DNA of 35,395 nt from Mycoplasmataceae bacterium (lineage in GTDB: Bacteria; Bacillota_I; Bacilli_A; Mycoplasmatales; Mycoplasmoidaceae): positions 1 through 35,395 of the forward strand of contig JAITPC010000016.1 of the NCBI GenBank assembly GCA_031289655.1, in the 5' to 3' direction. The notes below the pieces were generated by a model. It was not told the DNA's origin. It saw only the letters and a program-made list of their open reading frames with translations, and did not search any database. Positions 1 through 9,012 of the stretch are shown here, in pieces (the first letter of the stretch is position 1; the number at the start of each line of letters is the position of its first letter). The position numbers and the translations under genes were made by a program.

Positions 1-124
1 AAAAAAAATATTTTTTTATTAAAATTATTAGTTTTTTTACAAAAATTTATTTTATAATTTAATTGCAAATAGAAAATATTTTATTATTTTTTATTATGAA
101 TTTTTATTTTTTTAATACCATATA
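1..124. other. AT-rich leader before dnaB
   Basis: Almost purely A/T sequence with no open frame of note and no RNA gene that I can see. It contains a TATAAT at 51-56. The bases just before the dnaB start read TATAATG, so a -10-like hexamer overlaps the start codon, and which of these is used cannot be told by eye. Confidence 0.5.
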
Positions 125-1222
125 ATGATACCTCTTACTTGTGCTTTATCTGTTCAAAAAAAATATGATTTTCCCATTGACACGTACATTTTAAATGAAA
201 TTTATAAAAAAATCATTGGGAATGAGGCGATTGGATTATTTTTTTCATTAGATGCCATTTTCAAAAAAAATAAAGATAATAGAATAGAACTTATTGCTTT
301 CTTAAAAAAAGAAAACATAAATAATGAGAAATTTAATGAACTAAAAGCGAAACTTGAATCTGTTGATTTAATTGGTGCTTACACTAGCGAAAGTAATGAT
401 CTTCTCGTCATTCTTAATCAAACTAAAAGAATTGAAGAAGTATTTAGCAATAACGAATTCAATGAATTATTAAAAAGCAAGTGCGAACAAGACGAATATG
501 AGGAATTAAAATATCGATTTGATTTATTTATTCCTCAAAATTTCATCAATATTTCTAGCGATATTAGTGTTTTATTAGAGAAAAATAACATTGATACTGA
601 TTTATTTAAAATAGAAAATGTGCAAAGGGAAATAAATGCATATTTTAAAAGAATTGTAATTATGCCACAGGAAATTAAAAATTTATTGATAAACAATTGA
701 ACTGTTTTAGGAGAAGAAAAAATAATTTCTTTGCTAACTTCGTTGGGTCTTGAAAATAAAAATGAAATTATCTTTGATTTTAATTCTTTATCTAGTGGCA
801 TTAACAATTTATTAAATATAGGAAATAATGTTTTGATTATCAGGGAGGCGCAATTATGATCACAACATAATTTTGATCAAAATAAAAAAAATGAAATATT
901 TAATTGTTATCGATCATACGCAGCAGAAGAATATTTGGGCAAAATTTTTCCCGAGGAATTAACACAAAGAATTAAAAAAATTTTTCTTAATTTAAGATAT
1001 AGTGGAATTAAAGATGAGGTGATTAACATGATGATTGACTTTACTCTTAATAAATGTCACAATTTACAATCTGAATATATTAATAAAATTTCAAATACAA
1101 TAAAGGCTAAGGGGCTAAATACAATTGAAAAACTTTATGATCACCTTACTTTTAAATCAAATAAAAATAATGAGTTTATTGATAAAAATTATTTAGTAAT
1201 CAATAAAAATATTGATTGGTAA
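125..1222 (+). CDS. dnaB: DnaB/DnaD-type replication initiation protein
   Basis: A 365-aa protein, read through in-frame TGA codons as Trp. It resembles the Firmicutes DnaB family, the replication initiation and membrane attachment protein that recruits the DnaI-loaded replicative helicase to oriC. The C-terminal third (about residues 270-345) has the DnaD-like pattern: LNLRYSGIKDEVINMMIDF, then KCHNLQSEYINKISNTI, matching the family's 'G...eVin.li.y.l......ln..yv.kia..w' layout. The stop codon overlaps the start of dnaI (TAATG), the classic dnaB-dnaI order. The N-terminal two thirds is not recognisable on its own. The start is the first in-frame ATG after A/T-only sequence. Identification rests on the DnaD-like block and the partner gene. 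Confidence 0.75.
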
Positions 1223-2085
1223 TGGACATTGACGGCAAACAACAAAAATTTTTAAATTCTAGTTTTGATAAAAAAATTTATGAAGGTGGTAGTTTCATTT
1301 CAAAATACCTAAATCATCACGAAATTAAAAAATTAGATCTCACAAAGGGGGAAATTGAAAAATATTTTGTACAAATTATTAGGATGGTAGACGAAGATGA
1401 ATTATGTTCAAACAGTGGTGATCAATGTTATTTTACTGATGGTATCCACTTTAAAATAGCTCGTGATAAACAAGGCAAACTAATATTCATAAGTGTACCA
1501 TGTGCAAAAATGAATGTTATTAGGAATTGAATTTATAAACCATTCGATAATGAATTATCTCAAATTCGTATGAACGAAAAATATATTAAAAATAAGGATT
1601 TTAATATCAACAAAAAAGAAATTAAGGATACAATAATGAAACAATTGAAAAATGATAAACTTGAAAGTTTTTATATTTCTAGCATTGAATACAAAAATTT
1701 ATCTGTTTTTCTTTTAGCATTTGCAAATGAAATTACCATACGAAATAAATTGGTTTCTATGATTGATGCTAATGAACTTTATAAAATACGAAAAGATGCA
1801 GAAAAATGTCCACAAACATTAAATTTGCTAAAAGAATCAGATGTTTTATTCATCACAAATTTAAAATTAGTTGATGATTTCAATTTTTTTGAGGAACAAA
1901 TTAAAGAATTGATCAAATACTTCATCGATACAAATAAAGTGATTATTTTTTCATCGGATTATAAACTTAATGAATTGCAAAGAATATTTAGTAATAAATT
2001 TAAATATCGCAATGAAAGCGAAGTGAAAAGTTTTTTTAGTTTGATTACATCTATCACAAAGAAAATTGAATTTGTCTACTTATAA
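1222..2085 (+). CDS. dnaI: DnaI-like helicase loader with degenerate AAA+ motifs
   Basis: A 287-aa protein translationally coupled to dnaB (TAATG at 1220-1224). The order dnaB-dnaI and the N-terminal layout (a 'YFTDGIHFKIARDKQGKLIF...PC' block around residues 75-100) fit DnaI, the loader of the replicative helicase. The C-terminal half should be an AAA+ ATPase. At the P-loop position (about residues 153-163, SSIEYKNLSVF) the G-x-x-G-x-G-K-T pattern is absent. The Walker B-like strand (DVLFITNLK, from about residue 207) lacks the expected Asp-Asp/Glu. The fold may be kept without ATP hydrolysis. An upstream in-frame TTG at 1216 exists, but the ATG at 1222 fits the coupling better. Confidence 0.65.
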
Positions 2086-2086
2086 T
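2081..2086 (+). promoter_or_regulatory. -10 box for tRNA-Arg overlapping dnaI stop
   Basis: A perfect TATAAT overlaps the last codon and stop of dnaI. The mature tRNA begins 8 bases further on, so transcription would start at or next to the tRNA 5' end and leave almost no 5' leader for RNase P to remove. Confidence 0.6.
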
Positions 2087-2094
2087 TATTTTAG

Positions 2095-2171
2095 GCGCCT
2101 GTAGCTCAGTTGGATAGAGCACATGCCTTCTAAGCCTGTTGTCGTACGTTCGAATCGTATCAGGCGCGCCA
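2095..2171 (+). tRNA. tRNA-Arg (anticodon UCU)
   Basis: A 77-base cloverleaf. The acceptor stem GCGCCTG pairs perfectly with CAGGCGC, the D stem is GCTC/GAGC, the anticodon loop is CTTCTAA (anticodon TCT, reading AGA), the T arm is GTACG-TTCGAAT-CGTAT, the discriminator is G, and CCA is encoded. The anticodon stem CATGC/GCCTG carries one T-C mismatch at the middle pair (29-41). It sits between dnaI and plsC with its own -10 box. AGA is the expected main Arg codon in such an AT-rich genome. Confidence 0.93.
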
Positions 2172-2178
2172 ATTTTTT

Positions 2179-2994
2179 ATGAAAATCTTTATTAAAATAT
2201 TAAAATGAATCGGATATATATTGGCTTTACCATTCGTTTGCATAAGTGCGGTTTTTGGCATAATCATGATTAATTATCGAGCACAAAAATATATAAAAAA
2301 TAAAAATAGGTATTTTGTTGACCAACGTTATCGTTGACTAAAAAAATTAATCAAAAAATTATTTTTTATTAAAAGAATTAAAATTAGATCTCATGGTTTA
2401 AGAAACATTCCTAGTTCTCCTTGTCTATTTGTTTATAATCACAAATCTAATTTAGATGGCGTTTTGTTGGTAGATTTGTTAATAAAATACCAAACAAATT
2501 ACAATGCAAATTTTAAATTTTCAATTATTGCTAAAAAAGAAACTGCAAAAGTTGGTTTAATTAAAAACATTCTTAGTCTATTAGACGCACTTTATTTAGA
2601 CAGGGAAGATATTAGACAACAATTTAAGGTATTTGAACAACAAAATGAGCTAATAAAAAATAAATATAGTATTCTAATTGCCCCAGAAGGCACACGAATA
2701 CATGGTGACGAATTAGGCGAATTTAAGGCTGGTGCGATCAAAGTAGCCTACCACAATATGATTCCCATCCAGCCAATAGCAATTTATGGCAGTGATGGTT
2801 TGATGGATAAAAATAAAACACATATGAAGAAGGACAGAATTGTTTATGTTGATTTTTTACCATATAAAAAACCATTTGATTTTCATATGCATAATATTGA
2901 ATGATATATTAATGAGATAAGGGATGAAATACATGATCAATATAAAACTATTCAAAATAAAATTAAGAGTAATGAAAAAGTTTTTCCTGAATAA
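2179..2994 (+). CDS. plsC: 1-acyl-sn-glycerol-3-phosphate acyltransferase
   Basis: A 271-aa membrane-bound acyltransferase of the PlsC family, which adds the second acyl chain to make phosphatidic acid. There is an N-terminal membrane segment (about residues 10-30). The catalytic H-x4-D motif is NHKSNLD (His87, Asp92), and the substrate-binding EGTR motif is at residues 170-173. Three in-frame TGA codons are read as Trp. It starts 7 bases after the tRNA-Arg CCA end and may be cotranscribed with it. The other half of the pathway, PlsY, is encoded at 9.5-10.2 kb on the opposite strand. Confidence 0.9.
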
Positions 2995-3020
2995 AATACT
3001 TACTTTATATTAGGCTTATA

Positions 3021-3026
3021 TATAAT
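3021..3026 (+). promoter_or_regulatory. -10 box of the rpsC operon
   Basis: TATAAT lies 11 bases before the rpsC ATG, within a 43-base TA-rich gap after plsC. No Shine-Dalgarno sequence is visible, so the mRNA would have a leader of only a few bases. Confidence 0.5.
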
Positions 3027-3037
3027 ATATATATATA

Positions 3038-3772
3038 ATGAGTGGAAAGACTAACGCAAATGGTTTAAGAATTGGCATCAATAAAAACTGAACCTCTCGT
3101 TGATTGAACAACAATGGCAAGGAATTTGGTAAACAATTAGTCCTTGATGAAAAAATTAGAACATATTTATTAAAAGAGTTCAATGATTCTCAAATTGACA
3201 GAATTGAAATAGAGAAAAAAACTAAACTAAATAGTTTTGATAAGGAAAAAAATGATACATTAAATATTGTTATTTATTGTTGCCAAATTGGTTTAATCAA
3301 TGACGAAAAGAATCAATTAGCAACAATGTATATTCAAAAACTAGTTGGTAGAAAAATTAAAGTTAATTTAGCAGTGGTAGACTTCGGGAATCCAAATTGA
3401 TCGGCAAGAATTATTGCTAGAAAAATTGCTGATGATATTGTAAACCGTGTACCTTTTAGAGTGGCACAGAAAAATGCTATTAAAAATGTTATGGGAGCAA
3501 AAGCACTAGGCGTGAGAACACAAGTCAGTGGTAGACTTAATGGAGTGGATATGGCACGAACCGAAGGATATACTGAAGGACATGTGCCATTATCAACATT
3601 AAGAGCTGACATTGATTATGCTATGGAAAGAAGTGAAACACTGCAAGGGACAATTGGTGTTAAGGTTTGGATTAACCATGGTGAAATATTTGCCAAAGGT
3701 TTAAACAATCAAATTAAAGCACCGAAACAAGAATTTAAAAAAGAGTTTCGAAAAGAAAGAGGTCGTTCATAA
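3038..3772 (+). CDS. rpsC: 30S ribosomal protein S3
   Basis: A 244-aa S3 protein. It opens with the typical '[19 protein letters not shown]' start, has a KH-type region around residues 60-115, and the conserved C-terminal domain '[17 protein letters not shown]...[14 protein letters not shown]'. Three in-frame TGA codons fall at conserved Trp positions (code 4). S3 lies in the 30S head at the mRNA entry. The stop overlaps the rplF ATG (TAATG). It is normally followed by rplP, whereas here rplF follows directly. Confidence 0.96.
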
Positions 3773-4341
3773 TGAGCAGAAAAGGTAACAAATTAATTAA
3801 AGTCCCTGTTGGAGTAAAAGTAACGATTGGTAATAATGATATTTCTATTACCGGAAGTCTTGGAAACTTAAAAGTTAATTACCCAAGTGATATCATTAGT
3901 GTTGCATTTGAAGATGATGGAGTTAAGGTCGAAAGAAAAAATAGTGAAACAATTTCTAATATTTTTCAAGGAACTGTTGCAAGTAATTTAATGAATGCCA
4001 TACATGGTGTTAGTTTGGGATATACAAAAAAACTTAAAATTGTTGGTGTTGGATATAAGGCTGCTGTTAGTGGAGGAAAAATAGAGGTTCATGCCGGATA
4101 TAGTGGTAGTGGATCAAGAAAGTTACAAATTCCAACTGGCCTTAAGGTAACAACGCCAACGCCAGTTGAAATCATTGTTAATGGCTATGACAAACAACTA
4201 GTTGGGGAATTTACTGCTAAAATTAGAGATATCAGAAGACCAGAACCTTATAAAGGGAAAGGTATTATGTACAGTAATGAAATTATTGTTAGAAAGGTTG
4301 GTAAAACAGCTGAAGGCTCGAAAGGAGTAGTTACTAAATAG
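3772..4341 (+). CDS. rplF: 50S ribosomal protein L6
   Basis: A 189-aa L6 protein, full length. It has the two-domain L6 pattern, with 'GTVASNLMNAIHGVSLGYTKKLKIVGVGYKA' in the middle and the C-terminal signature 'GEFTAKIRDIRRPEPYKGKGI' before the final Lys-rich tail. L6 binds 23S rRNA near the sarcin-ricin loop. It is coupled to rpsC by a 1-base overlap. This junction skips rplP, rpmC, rpsQ, rplN, rplX, rplE, rpsN and rpsH. Confidence 0.96.
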   Translation: MSRKGNKLIKVPVGVKVTIGNNDISITGSLGNLKVNYPSDIISVAFEDDGVKVERKNSETISNIFQGTVASNLMNAIHGVSLGYTKKLKIVGVGYKAAVSGGKIEVHAGYSGSGSRKLQIPTGLKVTTPTPVEIIVNGYDKQLVGEFTAKIRDIRRPEPYKGKGIMYSNEIIVRKVGKTAEGSKGVVTK

Positions 4342-4347
4342 TATAAT
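4342..4347 (+). promoter_or_regulatory. Possible internal -10 box before rplR
   Basis: A TATAAT immediately follows the rplF stop and lies 6 bases before the rplR ATG. The same spacing occurs at other first-in-operon genes here, so rplR may have a second, leaderless start inside the operon. An AAAGGAG at the end of rplF is about 28 bases upstream, which is far for ribosome binding. Confidence 0.4.
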
Positions 4348-4353
4348 TTAAAT

Positions 4354-4710
4354 ATGAAAAAAATAAGCATTGATCGAGCATATAGAAAATCATTAAGACA
4401 TACCCGTCTTTTAAATAAATTAAAACGAGAAGGTAACACAAAGCCAAGGTTTATTGTCTCAAAATCTAATACAAATATTTTTGCACAAATATTTGATGAC
4501 AATACTAATAAAGTATTGGCTTCATCTAATTCAGTTCAATTAAAAAAGAGTGCCAACATTAGCGTTGCAAAAGAAATTGGACAAAAAATTGCAGTTGCTG
4601 CTTTAGCTCAAGGTATCAAAGAAGTTGTGTTTGACAGAACCGGAAATAAGTTCCATGGTCGTATTAAAGCAGTTGCTGATGCTGCAAGAGAGAAAGGATT
4701 GGTATTTTAA
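4354..4710 (+). CDS. rplR: 50S ribosomal protein L18
   Basis: A 118-aa L18 protein, the 5S rRNA-binding protein of the central protuberance. It shows the 'RAYRKSLRHTRLLNKLKREGNTKPRF' basic N-terminus, 'SKSNTNIFAQIFDD', and the ending 'VFDRTGNKFHGRIKAVADAAREKGL'. Its stop overlaps the rpsE ATG (TAATG at 4708-4712). Order rplF-rplR-rpsE is canonical for the spc operon. Confidence 0.96.
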   Translation: MKKISIDRAYRKSLRHTRLLNKLKREGNTKPRFIVSKSNTNIFAQIFDDNTNKVLASSNSVQLKKSANISVAKEIGQKIAVAALAQGIKEVVFDRTGNKFHGRIKAVADAAREKGLVF

Positions 4711-5315
4711 TGAGCGAAGTTCAAATAGGCAAAGAAACTACGGAAAAATCTTTTAAACCTAAATTCGTACGTGCGAAGGATGAATTTGAAGAAAAAACTG
4801 TTATGACTAAACGTATTAATAAAACCACTAAAGGTGGAAGGCGTGGAAGATTTAGCGCATTAGTAATTGTTGGGGATAGAAATGGTAGAGTTGGATATGG
4901 TCTTGGGAAATCAGTTGAAATTTCCAATGCAATAAAGAAAGCTAGTAAAGATGCAAGAAAGAATTTAAAAACCTTCCTTATTAATAAAAGGGGGGGATTA
5001 TTTCATGATTTATATGCACAAAATGGTGCAACAAAAATTTTAATTAAAACAGCCCCTGTCGGTTCTGGAATTATTGCTGGTGGGGTAATTAGAGTTATTT
5101 TAGAATTAGCAGGTTATAAAGATGCTTGTAGCAAAAACTTAGGTTCTAATAGTCCCATCAATATGGCTCAAACAACTTTTAAAGCATTGAGTCAATTAAA
5201 AACACCAATGCAAATGGCTAGAGAAAGATTCGCTAAAGTATCATTTGATGAAAACGGTAAAAAAATTGTTGGCGGCAATCTAAATAAATTGTTTAAAGGA
5301 GGACACAATAACTAA
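4710..5315 (+). CDS. rpsE: 30S ribosomal protein S5
   Basis: A 201-aa S5 protein. The double-stranded-RNA-binding-like N-terminal domain includes 'TKGGRRGRFSALVIVGDRNGRVGYGLGKS', and the C-terminal domain has 'APVGSGIIAGG..R.ILELAG..D..SK.LGS'. It has an N-terminal extension of about 30 residues typical of mollicutes. A Shine-Dalgarno-like AGAAAGGA lies about 11 bases before the ATG inside rplR. The stop overlaps the rplO ATG. rpmD (L30), usual between rpsE and rplO in many bacteria, is absent, as is common in mollicutes. Confidence 0.96.
   Translation: MSEVQIGKETTEKSFKPKFVRAKDEFEEKTVMTKRINKTTKGGRRGRFSALVIVGDRNGRVGYGLGKSVEISNAIKKASKDARKNLKTFLINKRGGLFHDLYAQNGATKILIKTAPVGSGIIAGGVIRVILELAGYKDACSKNLGSNSPINMAQTTFKALSQLKTPMQMARERFAKVSFDENGKKIVGGNLNKLFKGGHNN
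5295..5302 (+). promoter_or_regulatory. Strong Shine-Dalgarno for rplO
   Basis: AAAGGAGG lies inside the end of rpsE, 12 bases before the rplO ATG. It shows that the ribosomes use anti-SD pairing for genes internal to operons, in contrast to the leaderless look of first genes. Confidence 0.7.
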
Positions 5316-5794
5316 TGAAATTAAATACTTTAAAATACAAATACGGAAGTCGAGGACATAAAGAGAAAGTTGCAGGAAGAGGTTTTGGTTCTGGCTCAAA
5401 AAGAGGATTTAAGGGTAACAAAGGACAGGGACAAAGAGCCACTGTTAATGTAAGAATTGGGTTTGAAGGTGGACAAACACCTTTATATAGAAGGGTAGCG
5501 AAGATTGGGTTCAATAATCATGAATTTAAAAACAACTACAATGTTATTACATTAAGACAAATTGAAACCCTTGGCAATGAACTAGTTAATAGAAAAATAT
5601 TGGAAGATGCTAGAATTATTAAAAAAAATAAACTGCCAATAAAAATTATCGGCTCAGAAATAAAGCTTTCTAAACAATATGTTTTTGATGTTGAAAAAGT
5701 AACAGATGGAGTTAAAGCAACTATTGAAAAGGCTGGTGGAAAAATTAATATTATTTCAAACAATATGCCTAAAAAAGTTTCTAAAAATAAATAA
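5315..5794 (+). CDS. rplO: 50S ribosomal protein L15
   Basis: A 159-aa L15 protein. It has the Gly/Arg-rich N-terminus 'RGFGSGSKRGFKGNKGQGQR' and 'GFEGGQTPLYRRVAKIGFNN', both signatures of L15, and a C-terminal 'G.KATIEKAGG.I' L18e-like fold. It is the last gene of the cluster. secY, adk and map, which normally follow, are not here. Its stop is 2 bases from the convergent ftsK stop. Confidence 0.96.
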   Translation: MKLNTLKYKYGSRGHKEKVAGRGFGSGSKRGFKGNKGQGQRATVNVRIGFEGGQTPLYRRVAKIGFNNHEFKNNYNVITLRQIETLGNELVNRKILEDARIIKKNKLPIKIIGSEIKLSKQYVFDVEKVTDGVKATIEKAGGKINIISNNMPKKVSKNK

Positions 5795-5796
5795 GA

Positions 5797-7542
5797 CTAT
5801 TTATTTTTTTCATCTTCCTTGATAGCTATTTCATCATAAAAGAATGAAATAACCTTTGTTATATATCTAACTTCATTTACTCCGACATAACAAATTTGCA
5901 TTCTTACTTTATCTTCACCTTTTTTAACAATAAATCCATCGCCAGTACCATAGAGATTGTAGGCTTGGTCAGTTTTTAATATGGACGTGCTTTCATTTTC
6001 ACTATTTAATCTCAAAACATATTTCTCATTAATTAACGAATAAACATCATCCCCGGCTGAATTGTTGTCAACAATTTTTGAAGATAATATGAGAGTGGTG
6101 TTTTTCGATTCATTAACTTTTTTAAGAAACGCAATAAACAATTGTCTCCTTTTAAAATTATTTGCAAAGAATTTCTCGAATGAATCAAAAAATATTAAAG
6201 ATTTTCTCTTGCTACTATCATTCATGTACTCATCGATAATAACATGACACTCATCAATACTAAGTGCTGGAGCTTTTTTAAAATGGGGTAATGATGAAAA
6301 ATTATCAAAGATAATTTTACCATTTTTATCTGGACTTAATAAAATTACTTGGGCATCATCAGGTCTATTTAAATAAATATATGAAAAAATTAGTATCAAA
6401 ACCAACATACTTACACCTGAACCAGTTGTTCCATATATTGCCAATGAATGATTGTTTTCAATGTCAAAAAAAACTGATTTATCGTTGATATCTATTCCGA
6501 CTGGTAAAAGTTTTTTTGAACCAATTTTTTTTAAAATGTTTTTAATTGATATTTTGCTTGGCGTTGGATTTAAAATTTCAAATGTTACAGTATTTTTCCT
6601 AGTGGAAATAATAAACTTGCCAATATTCAACTTTTTATATAGTTCAAATTGGTACTTTAAAAGATCGTCAACCTCATCCTCATCTTTAAGTGTATATATA
6701 ATTTGTGAGAATATTGGCATGACATTAAATTTTTGCTTCATAGTTTTGATATTATTATCTCTTAAAATCTTATTAATTAAAAATGCTTGTTCTTCCACAA
6801 ATTGTAAATTCTCTTGATTATTATTCTCGCTAGTATCTAAAAGATAATCAATTGATGGCAATGTAGCATTATTTATAGCGATATCACTTTTAATCAATAC
6901 AGTATCAGGCTCAACAATTTTACTTTCTTTAATCTGAGTAATTTTCATTTTATATTCACTTGTAATTTCATTTTGGAATAATCTTGGGAACATTTTTTTA
7001 ATTCAATCGAAAGAAAATATTTTCCTATTGATAAAAATACTTATTCCAAATAACATTAATGGTATAGCTATCAAAATAAATACAATAGGTGTGAATAATT
7101 CAAGGATACCTAATGAAAATTCAGCAAATATTCCTCCAGTAATATATAAATTAAAAAAATCTCCATATGATGCACTCATGAAATAAGACGAAAAATGAGT
7201 ATGATAATTTAACAAAATTTTTCAGAAGTTATCATTACCAAGTACTTGAATTATTTCATGGTGTACTCCAGAAACAATCATTACTAGTGATGAAAGCACT
7301 AAAGTAAAAGCAATGAGAACCCTTTTAGAAATAATTATTTTAAATAAATCATACCTGATCATACCGATAGTGCAAGTAACTATTATTGCTAAATATAAAA
7401 AATACTTACAGGTACCAAAGGTATAATCAAAAAATATTGCATCAATATAACTTCCAACATATGGGATTCTAAACAAAAATATTAATGATAATACGAGTAT
7501 TATTGTGAAATATATATACCTCTTATTACTAGTTTTCACCAT
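5797..7542 (-). CDS. ftsK: FtsK/SpoIIIE-like DNA translocase with altered P-loop
   Basis: A single 581-aa reading frame including in-frame TGA (Trp) codons. The N-terminal 180 residues hold about four membrane segments, as in FtsK anchors. The C-terminal part is an FtsK motor: the Walker A region is GTTGSGVSM at about residues 371-379, and later 'LYGTGDGFIVKKGEDKVRMQICYV' matches the family's 'LLG.GDML......R.QG.fv'. FtsK pumps DNA across the closing septum. The Walker A Lys is Val377 (codon GTA, 6412-6414), and the Walker B strand SLIFFDSF lacks the Asp-Glu pair, so ATP hydrolysis is doubtful. No gamma (KOPS-reading) domain is present. It is divergent from the HAD gene. Confidence 0.8.
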
Positions 7543-7559
7543 ATTCTCTTATTAAATAT

Positions 7560-7567
7560 ATTATAAT
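7560..7567. promoter_or_regulatory. Palindromic bidirectional -10 (ftsK / HAD)
   Basis: ATTATAAT equals its own reverse complement and so offers TATAAT on both strands. The plus start (GTG 7575) is 7 bases beyond it; the minus start (ftsK ATG 7542) is 17 bases beyond. The whole divergent gap is 32 bases. Confidence 0.6.
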
Positions 7568-7574
7568 TATACTA

Positions 7575-8120
7575 GTGAGCACAAAAGATAAAACGATTGT
7601 TGTAAGAAATCCTGAGGATTTAATTATTAAAGCGGTTAAGGGTGGAAAAGTTTTAACTAATTCATTAAATTTAAAAAAGACAAGATTATATCTTGATGTT
7701 GATGGAACACTTGTCGCTATGGAATTTGATCCAACCTATATTGAAAGTAAAAGAGGATGGGGTTCAGTATATCGAACTGATTTTTGTCATTGATTAAATT
7801 CTATTTATTCAATCATTGATGAATTATGCGAAGTTATTGTTTTAACAAACTTTTCTAAAGAAGAAGAAATTAAAGCTAAGGAAAAATGATTAAAAGAAAA
7901 TTTAAAATGTAATTATAAATTAGTTTTAAATAAAGAAGGAATCACGAAATCTTTATTTGTTAGAGGAAAAACAGATATTTTAGTAGATGATACTCTAAGA
8001 AATTTAATTGAATGAAATAAAGTTGGTGGAACACAATTCGCTTACCAATTTGTAACATGTGAAAAAGGTCGAAGACATTTATTAAGAAAAATTATTGATT
8101 TTAGTAAAGGGTCGAAATAA
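7575..8120 (+). CDS. HAD-superfamily hydrolase
   Basis: A 181-aa protein starting at GTG. It has HAD motif I DVDGTLV (nucleophile Asp41, acid Asp43), motif II in VLTNFSKEE (Thr91), and motif IV ILVDDTLRNL (Asp138, Asp139). That is a complete small HAD phosphatase, similar in layout to nucleotidase or phage-type HAD proteins; the substrate cannot be told. A TATAAT lies 7 bases before the GTG, so the mRNA is probably leaderless. Three TGA codons are read as Trp, without which the gene would appear broken. It converges on the exonuclease gene with a 14-base gap. Confidence 0.75.
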
Positions 8121-8134
8121 TTGAAATTTGATAA

Positions 8135-8998
8135 CTACAAATAATTATTAAACCCATTAAAATGATATTTATTGATAATATTCAGTATTTTTTGTTTATC
8201 TACGCCTTTATTGATAAAATTAAGGATCGCATAATCATTAAGTATGGTTGTATCAATTGTAGAAAGTTTTTTACACAAAAAAGCATGATCTTTATTTTCA
8301 ATAAATTTCTTTTTAATGTTCTCGCTTAATTTATCAAGATTATCATAAATATTTTCAAGGTTTCCATACTCTAGTATTAATTTACTGGCAGTTATTGGAC
8401 CAATTCCCTTAACTCCAACTAAATTATCGCTACTATCACCGCTAATACCTTTAAAATCAACAACTTGGTGCGGTTCTAAATTATTAAATACTTCTTTAAT
8501 GTTGCCAGCCGTTACCTTCAAAACATCACTAACGCCAGTTTTAAACATGTAAACATTAGTTTTTTCATTAATCAATTGTAACATATCTTTATCAGAAGAA
8601 TAAATATCTACTTCAATATTTTCATTGTTCATAATTTTACAAAATCCGCCAATAATATCATCTGCTTCAATTTGATCAATAGACAATGTTTGTATACCCA
8701 TTGCATTGATAGCTTCATTGATTAATGGCAATTGAGTTACTAATTCCTGAGGCATGGGTTTTCTCCCTGCCTTATATTCTTCTAATTCTTGATGCCTGAG
8801 TGTTTTTTTGCTTGCATCAAAAGCCACCAACGCATAATCATAACTTTGATTACTAATTATTTTTAATACAATTAACATCATCAATTTTAAAGCATTAACT
8901 GGCTGTAAATTATTGTTTTTATAGTATTCTAATTGTTTCAAGGAAGCATAATAACAACGATAAATCAATGAATTACCGTCGATAACTAAAGCTCTCAT
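8135..8998 (-). CDS. 5'-3' exonuclease (PolA N-domain type)
   Basis: A 287-aa stand-alone 5'-3' exonuclease/flap nuclease, like the N-terminal domain of DNA polymerase I, used in primer removal and repair. Acidic metal-binding motifs are all present: VIDGNSLIYR, 'FDASKKTLRHQELEEYKAGR', QIEADDIIGG, YSSDKDMLQL and 'DFKGISGDSSDNLVGVKGIGP' (the last includes the helix-hairpin-helix). No polymerase domain follows, as usual in mollicutes. I place the start at the ATG at 8998 (MRALVIDGNSL). A longer frame to 9079 would run through the divergent lipoprotein gene and adds nothing conserved. Confidence 0.92.
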   Translation of the reverse strand: MRALVIDGNSLIYRCYYASLKQLEYYKNNNLQPVNALKLMMLIVLKIISNQSYDYALVAFDASKKTLRHQELEEYKAGRKPMPQELVTQLPLINEAINAMGIQTLSIDQIEADDIIGGFCKIMNNENIEVDIYSSDKDMLQLINEKTNVYMFKTGVSDVLKVTAGNIKEVFNNLEPHQVVDFKGISGDSSDNLVGVKGIGPITASKLILEYGNLENIYDNLDKLSENIKKKFIENKDHAFLCKKLSTIDTTILNDYAILNFINKGVDKQKILNIINKYHFNGFNNYL

Positions 8999-9011
8999 TA
9001 TAATAATTATA
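8999..9011. promoter_or_regulatory. Interleaved divergent -10 boxes
   Basis: In the 14-base gap between two divergent start codons there is TATAAT on plus (8999-9004, 8 bases before ATG 9013) and TATAAT on minus (9011-9006, 7 bases before ATG 8998). Both mRNAs would be leaderless, and each promoter's upstream part lies inside the neighbouring gene. Confidence 0.6.
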
Positions 9012-9012
9012 A

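Noticed and set aside
125-2085. Series of short broken frames, as if dnaB and dnaI were pseudogenes
   Set aside because: All interruptions are TGA in one constant frame per gene. Read as Trp, each gene is whole.
2094-2170. tRNA-Arg beginning one base earlier (GGCGCCT)
   Set aside because: With that start the acceptor does not pair. GCGCCTG with CAGGCGC pairs at all seven positions and leaves G73-CCA.
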